NCBI GenBank assembly: GCA_964446745.1
Contig: CAYURR010000110.1
Span: forward strand, 1 to 10,085
Length of the DNA: 10,085 bases
DNA from: CAYURR01 sp964446745
GTDB taxonomy: Bacteria > Bacillota > Clostridia > Lachnospirales > WQUN01
Direction: 5' to 3'
Part shown: one piece after another, positions 1 through 6,110 of the stretch
How positions within the stretch are numbered: position 1 is the first letter of the stretch
Layout of the letters: each line of letters opens with the position of its first letter
Notes under the pieces: generated by a model
Seen by the model: only the letters and a program-made list of their open reading frames with translations
Told to the model about the DNA's origin: nothing
Database searches by the model: none
Translations under genes and position numbers: made by a program

Positions 1-33
1 TACCAACGTAAACCCGTACTTGTTCCTCTTCAT
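1..33 (-). CDS. Prepilin-type N-terminal methylation domain protein (partial, N-terminus only)
   Basis: Only the first 11 codons lie in the window; the gene runs off the left edge. Read on the minus strand from the ATG at 33, they give MKRNKYGFTLV. This is a short basic leader followed by G-F-T-L-V, which matches the type IV prepilin / pseudopilin signal where prepilin peptidase cuts after the Gly and the new N-terminal Phe is methylated. A run of six G (41-46 on the complement) lies seven bases before the ATG and can serve as ribosome-binding site, and a good promoter lies further upstream (120 to 92). The product is likely a pilin, a competence or type II secretion pseudopilin, or a surface protein with this anchor; the visible part cannot separate these. 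The call rests on a short motif in a plausible start context. Confidence 0.6.
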   Translation of the reverse strand, partial: MKRNKYGFTLV

Positions 34-91
34 AAAATTTCCCCCCGTATTTAAAAGTAACTCACGATCATATAGATTTTTTCCATATATT

Positions 92-120
92 AGTATAATG
101 CGATTAGTCAAAAACCGCAA
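92..120 (-). promoter_or_regulatory. Sigma-A-type promoter for the prepilin-like gene
   Basis: On the minus strand TTGCGG (120-115) and TATACT (97-92) are separated by exactly 17 bases. Transcription would start near position 85, leaving a leader of about 50 bases before the ATG at 33. The position and direction fit the prepilin-like gene at the left edge. Confidence 0.55.
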
Positions 121-206
121 TCAGATTATTTAGAACCTTTCTTAATCATATGCTAAAATCTATCTAATGAAGACATTAACTTAAAGCGATGAAAGAGGGG
201 GAATAT

Positions 207-278
207 ATGCTTCAAATAGGTGGTGGGAGATTGCTAACAATAGGTACGAGCGATAGGCTTGGGCACAGACGGACCTGA
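207..278 (+). CDS. Possible small ORF, 23 codons, unknown
   Basis: An ATG at 207 is preceded by AGAGGGGG (194-201 region), a plausible ribosome-binding site though close to the start. The reading frame is 23 codons long and ends in TGA at 276-278. An in-frame ATG at 189 would add six residues but lacks a ribosome-binding site. The product begins MLQIGGGRLL and has an Arg-rich end, with no recognised domain or membrane segment. A possible extended -10 (TGCTAAAAT) lies at 151-159. The 3' half overlaps a segment that can fold as RNA (247-295), so a noncoding role or chance is as likely as a peptide. I would not call this gene without conservation evidence. Confidence 0.2.
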   Translation: MLQIGGGRLLTIGTSDRLGHRRT

Positions 279-304
279 AGGCTGATAGAAGCTCGAATAA
301 TTAT

Positions 305-333
305 TTGCACGATTCATAGGGCTATGTTATAAT
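305..333 (+). promoter_or_regulatory. Promoter of rplS (near consensus, extended -10)
   Basis: TTGCAC (305-310) and a perfect TATAAT (328-333) are separated by 17 bases. A TG at 325-326 gives an extended -10 (TGTTATAAT). The predicted start lies near 340, about 110 bases before the rplS ATG. A promoter this strong fits a ribosomal protein gene transcribed on its own rather than from an upstream trmD operon. Confidence 0.75.
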
Positions 334-340
334 TCTTATA

Positions 341-449
341 ATTACGGATGTTCCGCTTAACACACACATAAAAAGGCCGATATACGGTGTAAAACCAAAG
401 TGTGTATCGAGCCGTTAATGAACATCTATGGAGGAAAGGAGGAGCCGGA
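341..449 (+). ncRNA. Folded rplS leader RNA (candidate L19 leader)
   Basis: The untranslated leader can close a long-range helix: GATGTTC (347-353) is perfectly complementary to GAACATC (420-426), and inside it TTAAC (357-361) can pair with GTTAA (414-418), with an ACACA/TGTGT pairing (for example 360-364 with 401-405) as an alternative or extension. The helix ends ten bases before the ribosome-binding site (436-443). Rfam has an L19_leader family for rplS of Bacillota, thought to mediate autoregulation by the protein. Position and architecture agree with it, but the match to that family is inferred and was not computed. Confidence 0.5.
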
Positions 450-806
450 ATGAACGATATCATCAGAGGGATTGAGAAAGAGCAGCTCAAAGAAACAGTA
501 GATGCATTCAACGTGGGTGACACAGTACGTGTACACGCGAAGATCGTCGAGGGTTCAAAGGAGCGCGTGCAGGTGTTTGAAGGCGTTGTAATGAAGCGCC
601 AGAACGGCGGTTTGAGAGAGACGTTTACAGTCAGACGTGTAACATATGGCGTAGGCGTTGAAAAGACATGGCCGTTGCATTCACCGCGTATCGAACGCAT
701 CGAGGTTGTAAGACGAGGCGTTGTAAGGCGCGCGAAGCTGTTCTACCTTCGCAATCGTATCGGTAAGGCTGCCAAGATCAAAGAAGTTATCACGAGAAAG
801 GCGTAA
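450..806 (+). CDS. rplS: 50S ribosomal protein L19
   Basis: This gene encodes the large-subunit protein L19, which lies at the interface with the 30S subunit. The product is 118 residues long, the usual size. Diagnostic stretches are visible: VGDTVRVH near residues 22-29, VQVFEGVV near 43-50, FTVRRVTYGVGVE, PLHSPRIERIEVVRRG and the C-terminal RRAKLFYLRNRIGKAAKIKE. I chose the ATG at 450 because AAGGAGGA (436-443) sits six bases upstream and the N-terminus then matches the family. The open frame continues upstream to 402 but without family similarity. The gene has its own promoter (305-333) and folded leader and is closed by a terminator at 828-880, so it appears monocistronic. The usual neighbours trmD and rimM are not in the window. 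W replaces the common F in the KTWPLHSP stretch, a mild variant. Confidence 0.98.
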   Translation: MNDIIRGIEKEQLKETVDAFNVGDTVRVHAKIVEGSKERVQVFEGVVMKRQNGGLRETFTVRRVTYGVGVEKTWPLHSPRIERIEVVRRGVVRRAKLFYLRNRIGKAAKIKEVITRKA

Positions 807-827
807 TCATTTACGCATCGCTACTTA

Positions 828-880
828 AAAGCGTCATGTATGACGGAGCATATCCGGCGTATATGACGCTTTAATTTTAT
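828..880 (+). terminator. Rho-independent terminator of rplS
   Basis: AAAGCGTCAT (828-837) is perfectly complementary to ATGACGCTTT (863-872), and the stem continues inward with weaker pairs. It is followed by TTAATTTTAT, a T-rich though not pure T tract. It lies 22 bases after the rplS stop codon. A third CGTCA-complement (TGACG, 841-845) could form a small competing hairpin with 832-836. Confidence 0.8.
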
Positions 881-934
881 ATATGTAATTATAATGACAT
901 TGTATATGTATACATAATAATATTAATTGTTTAT

Positions 935-968
935 AACTATTCTTAAAAGTTGTCTTTTGCGAATAGTT
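935..968. repeat. Near-perfect two-part hairpin in the rplS-mutS gap
   Basis: AACTATTC (935-942) pairs with GAATAGTT (961-968). Inside it, after two unpaired bases on each side, AAAAG (945-949) pairs with CTTTT (954-958) around a TTGT loop. It lies after the rplS terminator and before the mutS-like operon promoter. No T tract follows on either strand, so it does not look like a terminator. A 12-base perfect palindrome, TATGTATACATA, lies nearby at 905-916. Either could be a protein-binding site; no partner is evident. Confidence 0.4.
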
Positions 969-1018
969 GTAGATTGTAATATTTTCATCCCCCACCTTGA
1001 ATATATGGATCATATCCC

Positions 1019-1049
1019 TTGACTCTTTCCCGAGGTCATAGTTTACACT
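1019..1049 (+). promoter_or_regulatory. MerR-type promoter (19-base spacer) of the mutS-like operon
   Basis: TTGACT (1019-1024) and TACACT (1044-1049) are separated by 19 bases instead of the usual 17. This over-long spacer is the hallmark of promoters activated by MerR-family regulators, which untwist the spacer DNA. TGAC (1020-1023) and GTCA (1035-1038) form an imperfect dyad; TTGACTC and GAGGTC resemble half-sites I recall from BmrR-type operators. The third gene of the operon is itself a MerR family member, so autoregulation is the simplest reading. The start would be near 1056, about 25 bases before the first ATG. Confidence 0.65.
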
Positions 1050-1081
1050 CCTAGCTATTAATATGATGCTTGGAGGTTGAT

Positions 1082-2620
1082 ATGGATTACTACAGCATTC
1101 TCTATGAGCAAGCTATTGATCGACGCGCACTTAATCAGCATATGCCTGCATGCTTTACCGATCTCAATCTTGATCAGATTGTAAACGCGATCACGGATGT
1201 CAAGGATGAATACCGGCTTGAGGAATTTTATTACACAAGCATAAAGGATAAACGCACAATCCTGTACCGTAACGATATCTTTCGAGATTTGGAAAATTTG
1301 GATCTCTACGCTAATCTCAAAATCTTTTCATTCAAAATGAAGAAAATGCGTGAATATCTTAGATTTGGCCGTGAGTTGCATACCAAAACCCAATGTGATA
1401 AATGGTTCTTTGATGCTGTATCACTGTATTGTGATACCATCAACAACCTTTACGCCGATCTTCGGACACTGCAGCCGAGGTCCAATGGTTTTATGATGTT
1501 TATTGATTGGCTGGGCATTTATATTAGCTCAGAAATGTTTACAACCATTCAAGCCTCTATCTCATCGCTACAGCACGCGTTCGATCAAGTGAAATACGCT
1601 CTACGATTTGACCAGGGTAAAATAACCGTATGTGCGGATGATATAGAGACTGATTATGGAAAGTCGCTAATATACGCGTTTGAGAGATTATTAGGTATCT
1701 CATTTAATACAGAGATCAAGGTGTTCAAGGAGATTGAAATGAACATCCTTGAAAAACGTATCCTCGACATCGTTAGGTCTATGTATCCTGATACATTTAC
1801 CATGCTCGAGTCCTTCTGTGTAGAACATAAGGATTTTTGTAACGATACAATAATGGCATTCGACAGAGAAATACAGTTTTACCTATCATATATAGAATAT
1901 ATGAATCCTCTGAAAGCAAAAGGACATCCGTTTGCATATCCCGTTATGAACGGCGACACGCGCCCCGATCAAAAGAACATCCATGTAGCATCCGGATATG
2001 ATCTCGCGCTGGCCTACAAGCACGCACACGATGATACAAATGTTGTTTGCAATGGCTTTCATCTATCAGATCGAGAGCGCATTTTCATATGCACCGGACC
2101 GAATCAAGGCGGCAAGACCACCTTTGCGCGGACCTTCGGGCAGATAATGTATCTATCAACGCTTGGCTGCCCTACCCCATGCGAACACGCGTCATTGTTT
2201 ATCTTCGATGATATCTATACCCATTTTACAGTTGAAGAAGACATTAATACCCATTCGGGACGATTGGGTGAGGAATTAAAACGTATGAGCGTGTTAATGT
2301 CGCAGATAACACCAAACAGTGTGATCATCCTCAATGAACTATTTGCATCAACTACCACATATGACGGTTACATGTTAGGAAAACGCATCTTGAACAATAT
2401 ATTAGATATCGGATGCATATGTCTGTATGTGACACACATATATGAGCTTGCGGATATGGACGGGCGTGTCGTCAGTATTGTTGCGGAGGTAAACAACGAA
2501 ATTGGGCACAGTCGCACATTCCGAATAGTAAGGAAGCCCGCAGATGGTGAGGTATACACCAACCGACTAGTTGAGAATCTCGGGCTCACATATGCTCGAT
2601 TGAAGGAGAGGCTGCTATGA
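1082..2620 (+). CDS. MutS-like ATPase, short form lacking mismatch-recognition domain (first of pair)
   Basis: The 512-residue product has a MutS/MSH-type ABC ATPase domain in its C-terminal third. Walker A is GPNQGGKTT (339-347), the signature region is FTVEEDINTHSG, the Walker B region is VIILNELFASTT (Asn418-Glu419) and the switch His lies in YVTHIYELADM (His452). The N-terminal part resembles the MutS core/lever region (LNLDQIV, YRNDIFRDLE). There is no room for the domain I mismatch-binding part; classical MutS is about 850 residues. Walker B has Asn where MutS has Asp. I chose the ATG at 1082 because GGAGG (1072-1076) lies five bases upstream; the in-frame TTG at 1070 overlaps that site. 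It overlaps the second mutS-like gene by ATGA. Substrate and role are unknown; a DNA-structure sensor or ATP-driven clamp working as a heterodimer with the next protein is inferred. The subfamily number is not assigned. Confidence 0.9.
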   Translation: MDYYSILYEQAIDRRALNQHMPACFTDLNLDQIVNAITDVKDEYRLEEFYYTSIKDKRTILYRNDIFRDLENLDLYANLKIFSFKMKKMREYLRFGRELHTKTQCDKWFFDAVSLYCDTINNLYADLRTLQPRSNGFMMFIDWLGIYISSEMFTTIQASISSLQHAFDQVKYALRFDQGKITVCADDIETDYGKSLIYAFERLLGISFNTEIKVFKEIEMNILEKRILDIVRSMYPDTFTMLESFCVEHKDFCNDTIMAFDREIQFYLSYIEYMNPLKAKGHPFAYPVMNGDTRPDQKNIHVASGYDLALAYKHAHDDTNVVCNGFHLSDRERIFICTGPNQGGKTTFARTFGQIMYLSTLGCPTPCEHASLFIFDDIYTHFTVEEDINTHSGRLGEELKRMSVLMSQITPNSVIILNELFASTTTYDGYMLGKRILNNILDIGCICLYVTHIYELADMDGRVVSIVAEVNNEIGHSRTFRIVRKPADGEVYTNRLVENLGLTYARLKERLL

Positions 2621-4167
2621 AACCATTTCTGCTATATGAGCGCTACGATAGTCATGCAAAGCCCCCTATTAATGCCAACGATTTAATACAGGATTTAAAT
2701 TTAGATATCGTGATAGACGCAATGGCGCAGTCAGATCGATATATCGCTGATGTATCGCGAAAGATTATACTTACTGGTCTGAATGACATTGCGGCTATAC
2801 ATTACAGGCATGAGGTCTTAAGGGACTGCATACATTATCCATCGTGTATTCGCAGCATATATGGCATAGCATCGACAGCTCTGTCGGATGCTGTCTATTA
2901 CGAAGGCTGTATGAAACCCAACTACGCGCGTGTGGTCCCCGTTATGTCCCGCGTCTCTAGTTCTGTGGGTTTATTGGAGATATCAGTGTCCGCGCTTGAG
3001 GACTTACGAAACGCTCTTTCTATTTCAGACGGTTTTTTATCTAAGGGACTATGCGGGCTGCGCGAGTTGATCCAGTCTTACATGAATGACCAGACGATGA
3101 GTGCGGTAAAGGGATATATAGGAGAGTTGAAAAGACTGTCTCTAAACGAGCATATTTCACTAGGTGCTGAGATAGGTTTGGGTGCAAAGGGTCAGAACTA
3201 TGTACTGCGTAGCGTTTCCAAGATAGTACCTGTGGAAAGCAAACCCACCGGAATATTTAAAAAACGCGCGGGCACAAACACTAAAGCATCAAATACGATA
3301 GAACTCGATAACATCTCACTGATAACTGCTGCGGGTGCGCTACAGGATGCTGCTATGATCAGTATCTTGCAGATCACAAACCACTTTTCTGAGCGATGCC
3401 TCACATTTTTCAGGATGCTGCGTGAGGAAGCCGGATTTTATGTGGGTTGTATTAACCTCTATGATGAACTTAAACGCATCGGCGTTCCAGTTTGTTACCC
3501 TGAACCATTGGGTGTTACAGAGCGTGTTTTGACGTTTGAAGGGCTGTATGATCTTAGCATCACCTTAAACGAGCGGAAGCCTGCCGTATCCAATGACCTT
3601 TCATCTGCTGATAAAATCTTGTACATCATCACAGGAGCAAATCAAGGCGGCAAATCTACATTTCTGCGCAGCATAGGCCTTGCGCAGTTGATGATGCAGT
3701 GCGGGATGTTTACACCCGCCCTACTCTTTTCGGCCAATCTCAGCGACAGTTTATTTACGCACTTCACACGCGAGGAGGATGCGCAAATGAACAGCGGTAA
3801 GCTAGCGGAGGAGCTTACACGTATCAGTGGGATTTTGGAGCGGATCAACTCAAACTCGCTGCTCTTGATGAACGAGACCTTCGCAACGACAACCGAGCGT
3901 GAAGGCTCACGTATAGCACGCGATATCATCCGGGCGCTATTCGAATGCAAAATAAAGACGCTGTTCGTGACACATCTGTATGAGTTTGCGGACATGTTGT
4001 ATTGTGAAAGTAAGAACGGACATATAAATGAGGCGTTATTTTTAAGGGCTGCGCGTACAGAGGGCGGTGGCAGGTCGTTTACGATAGAACATGGAGAGCC
4101 GCTAAAAACGAGCTTCGGGATGGATCTATACGCTCAGATAATGGGAGGTAAATATGACCCTATTTAG
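2617..4167 (+). CDS. MutS-like ATPase, short form (second of pair)
   Basis: This 516-residue protein is a diverged paralogue of the preceding one. The shared landmarks come in the same order: LNLDIVIDAM near the N-terminus, YRHEVLRD, Walker A GANQGGKST (340-348), FTREEDAQMNSGKLAEEL, Walker B LLLMNETFATTT (Asn419-Glu420) and FVTHLYEFADM (His453). It likewise lacks a mismatch-recognition domain and has Asn for the Walker B Asp. A basic, Lys/Thr-rich insert (about 208-230) is not evident in the partner and may be a loop that contacts DNA. The ATG at 2617 overlaps the previous stop as ATGA, with AAGGAGAG (2603-2610) upstream, which points to translational coupling and equal amounts of the two proteins. 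That fits a heterodimer with two non-equivalent ATPase sites (inference). The stop codon lies inside the start of merR (14-base overlap). Confidence 0.9.
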   Translation: MKPFLLYERYDSHAKPPINANDLIQDLNLDIVIDAMAQSDRYIADVSRKIILTGLNDIAAIHYRHEVLRDCIHYPSCIRSIYGIASTALSDAVYYEGCMKPNYARVVPVMSRVSSSVGLLEISVSALEDLRNALSISDGFLSKGLCGLRELIQSYMNDQTMSAVKGYIGELKRLSLNEHISLGAEIGLGAKGQNYVLRSVSKIVPVESKPTGIFKKRAGTNTKASNTIELDNISLITAAGALQDAAMISILQITNHFSERCLTFFRMLREEAGFYVGCINLYDELKRIGVPVCYPEPLGVTERVLTFEGLYDLSITLNERKPAVSNDLSSADKILYIITGANQGGKSTFLRSIGLAQLMMQCGMFTPALLFSANLSDSLFTHFTREEDAQMNSGKLAEELTRISGILERINSNSLLLMNETFATTTEREGSRIARDIIRALFECKIKTLFVTHLYEFADMLYCESKNGHINEALFLRAARTEGGGRSFTIEHGEPLKTSFGMDLYAQIMGGKYDPI

Positions 4168-4617
4168 GATAGGTGAAATAGCTGCTATGTACAATGTTTC
4201 GTGCGTGCAATGCGGCTCTACGAAAAAAAGGGCATTATTAAGCCCACCCAGATCGACGAGGAGACAGGATATCGTTATTATTCGATTGATCAGGTGCAAC
4301 AACTCGGTACATTATTAGAACTACAGGCTATTGGTTTCAGCCTTAATGAGATAAAGAATGTCCTGGCTGGCAACATTACCGATAAAGAACTGGTCGCGAT
4401 GCTAATAAAAAAGCAGCTAGTCTGGAACGACGTAATATCCGCCGCCCAGTACAAGCTGCATGTAATTGATAACATGATTACACATATCGAGTCGTCTCAC
4501 AAAAACAGACCACTAGCCACAATGTCCGAGGACGAGCGCGCTAGGATGCTCGCCCAGATGATCTGCGTAGAGGACATCAGAGCCGAGAGGATCATCAGTG
4601 ACGCGATATGGTTGTAA
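4154..4617 (+). pseudogene. MerR-family transcriptional regulator, frameshifted near the N-terminus
   Basis: From the ATG at 4154 the frame reads MTLFRIGEIAAMYNVS, the start of a MerR winged-helix domain, with GGGAGG (4143-4148) as ribosome-binding site inside the end of the mutS-like gene. At about 4200 the frame is lost: the expected continuation VRAMRLYEKKGIIKP...ETGYRYYS is read from 4201 in the next frame, as if one base were missing between TTTC and GTG. The original frame stops at 4316-4318. Restoring one base gives a 154-residue protein with the MerR DNA-binding domain, a dimerisation helix (about 85-115) and a short C-terminal part ending in DAIWL, with no large drug-binding domain. 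A start at GTG 4201 has no ribosome-binding site and would lose the first helices of the domain. A real mutation or an assembly error are both possible; no slippery heptamer is seen. It likely controls the promoter at 1019-1049. Confidence 0.8.
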
Positions 4618-4625
4618 ACCACCTA

Positions 4626-6044
4626 CTATTTATAGAACGCTACCCTCTGCAATGTAGGGCAAAGTCTTGATTGTGTGATATTAATTCGAACCCTTCCGGC
4701 AACGATGGGCTCCAGACGCGCTAGTCTTTTATATCCGATCACGGTGCCCTCGTATACGGTTTTCCACGCGCCCTCTGAATAAGCTTGAATGTCGAATGCC
4801 TCTACCCTTTGACCACTCAAGATATGCTCCATGAGCATCACCATGCCTATCGTCTGAGGTTGTTTAAACACATATTCGAGCCACACGCCTTCGGTGTTGT
4901 CAGGAGCCTTATATAATAGGCTGTCATCATCGTTGAGCGTGTTATTTACTGTGTTCTGGTCATCCGATGCGGACGCGATACAGTTAGATATTTGATCTGT
5001 CAAATCATTTGCGTATATGTCTTTTATCGCATTGCCTAGCTCAGTCAGACGTTTAAAGTCGTTTTCATGTATTAGCCCGCGGCAGTCGGGAGGGATGTTC
5101 AGTAGCAAAGATGAGTTGCCACCGACGCTTTTGAAATATAGGTCTACCAAACTGTCAAGGCTTTTGACCTTATCGTCCTCCTCTGCATGATAAAACCAAC
5201 CCGGGCGTATCGAGGTATTCGTTTCAGCCGGATACCAGCACGGTTCTTGCCCGATGAGTTTTTCACGGCTCCCAAGATCTTCGTCGGTGCTTGTGAGGGG
5301 GCGCTCTCTAAAGCTCTCGTCATCAGAGGTTTGCGAGTGCTCCTGCACTAGCTCTGCCGATCTTAAACGTTCCGGAACAACGCTCCATTCGCTTTGACGG
5401 CAATGCCCGGCCTCGTTACCACACCATCTGACATCAGGCCCGCAGACGTTTATTACAGCGTTCGGCTGCAGCTCACGTATCAATGAGTAATACCTTTGCC
5501 AGTCATAAACCTGTTTTTTCCCATTGGTACCTTCGCCGCACGCACCGTCAAACCATACACAGAAAATGTCGCCATACTTTGTTAAAAGCTCTGTGAGCTG
5601 ATTTACAAAATAGTCGTTATATGCATCTCCAAAGCCATATGTTTTTTCATGCCTATCCCAGGGTGACAGATAAATGCCGAATTTTAGACCCGAGGCGTGG
5701 CATGCATCGGACAATTCCCTGACGATATCGCCATTGCCGTCCTTCCATTTACTGCTCTTGACCGAATGTTCCGTATACGCGGATGGCCATAGGCAAAAGC
5801 CGTCATGGTGCTTGCAGGTCAATATCATCCCTTTCATGCCTGCCGCCTCATGAGTCGCAACCCATTGTTTTGCGTCAAACATCTCGGGATCGAATATCTG
5901 CGGATTCTCCGTGCCGTCACCCCACTCGCTGTTAGTAAAGGTATTCATACCGAAATGTAAAAACGAATAGAACTCGAGCTTATGCCAGTTATATTGTCTT
6001 TCCGAGGGCGTTACCTTTGCGATAGTTTCAATAAAATTCGGCAT
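4626..6044 (-). CDS. Alpha-L-fucosidase, glycoside hydrolase family 29, with C-terminal F5/8-like domain
   Basis: This 472-residue enzyme hydrolyses alpha-L-fucosyl linkages in glycans by a retaining mechanism. GH29 hallmarks are visible: EFYSFLHFGMNTFTNSEWG (24-42), CKHHDGFCLWPS (77-88; the His pair binds fucose), YLSPWDRH (125-132), the nucleophile region VWFDG (Asp166) and GNEAG (Glu211). Glu211 lies 45 residues after the nucleophile, the spacing I recall for the acid/base of the GH29-B (alpha-1,3/4) type, so that subfamily is favoured. From about residue 350 a beta-rich domain resembles a discoidin/F5-8 carbohydrate-binding module. There is no signal peptide, so it acts in the cytoplasm on imported oligosaccharides. 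AAGGGTGA (6059-6052 on the complement) is the ribosome-binding site. Its own promoter lies in the 66-base gap after araC, and it converges on merR with 8 bases between stops and no obvious terminator. Confidence 0.93.
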   Translation of the reverse strand: MPNFIETIAKVTPSERQYNWHKLEFYSFLHFGMNTFTNSEWGDGTENPQIFDPEMFDAKQWVATHEAAGMKGMILTCKHHDGFCLWPSAYTEHSVKSSKWKDGNGDIVRELSDACHASGLKFGIYLSPWDRHEKTYGFGDAYNDYFVNQLTELLTKYGDIFCVWFDGACGEGTNGKKQVYDWQRYYSLIRELQPNAVINVCGPDVRWCGNEAGHCRQSEWSVVPERLRSAELVQEHSQTSDDESFRERPLTSTDEDLGSREKLIGQEPCWYPAETNTSIRPGWFYHAEEDDKVKSLDSLVDLYFKSVGGNSSLLLNIPPDCRGLIHENDFKRLTELGNAIKDIYANDLTDQISNCIASASDDQNTVNNTLNDDDSLLYKAPDNTEGVWLEYVFKQPQTIGMVMLMEHILSGQRVEAFDIQAYSEGAWKTVYEGTVIGYKRLARLEPIVAGRVRINITQSRLCPTLQRVAFYK

Positions 6045-6059
6045 TCTGCCATCACCCTT

Positions 6060-6087
6060 ATGCTATAAATTTTACAGATGATAGCAT
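6060..6087 (-). promoter_or_regulatory. Inverted repeat over the fucosidase -10, candidate operator
   Basis: ATGCTAT (6060-6066) and ATAGCAT (6081-6087) form a perfect 7-base inverted repeat with a 14-base spacer. One arm overlaps the -10 element (6083-6078) and the other lies just after the likely start, ahead of the ribosome-binding site. It could be a repressor site, or a hairpin in the 5' end of the mRNA. Confidence 0.4.
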
Positions 6088-6106
6088 CGGTGCATATCCC
6101 TGTCAA
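6078..6106 (-). promoter_or_regulatory. Promoter of the fucosidase gene
   Basis: On the minus strand a perfect TTGACA (6106-6101) and TATCAT (6083-6078) are separated by 17 bases. It sits between the araC stop (6111) and the fucosidase ATG (6044), so the enzyme can be transcribed separately from its upstream regulator. Confidence 0.65.
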
Positions 6107-6110
6107 TCGT

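Larger units (their letters stand above)
34..449. other. Intergenic region between the prepilin-like gene and rplS
   Basis: This stretch of about 415 bases has no convincing long gene. From left to right it holds the minus-strand promoter of the prepilin-like gene, a possible plus-strand extended -10 (TGCTAAAAT, 151-159) with a poor -35, a possible 23-codon ORF (207-278), a foldable segment (247-295) and the rplS promoter and leader. In the 247-295 segment CGAGC (247-251) pairs with GCTCG (291-295), and inside it GGCTT (256-260) can pair with the AAG-G-CT at 278-283 with one bulged G. The two stems are separated by purine-rich internal loops (GATA and GATAGAA). I do not recognise a named RNA family in it. 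Confidence 0.5.

Noticed and set aside
402..449. Upstream in-frame extension of rplS (start at 402)
   Set aside because: The added 16 residues are not part of L19, and a strong ribosome-binding site directly precedes the ATG at 450. The region belongs to the leader RNA.
1070..1081. TTG start for the first mutS-like gene
   Set aside because: The TTG overlaps the ribosome-binding site GGAGG that serves the ATG at 1082.
4196..4204. Programmed ribosomal frameshift in merR
   Set aside because: There is no slippery heptamer at the break; the A7 run downstream (about 4223-4229) lies after the frame has already changed.
4201..4617. merR starting at GTG 4201 as an intact gene
   Set aside because: No ribosome-binding site lies before it, and it would lack the first helices of the MerR domain, which are present just upstream in another frame.
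4609..4621. TGGTT-GTA-AACCA as a shared terminator between merR and the fucosidase
   Set aside because: Only five pairs with a three-base loop, and no T tract on either strand.
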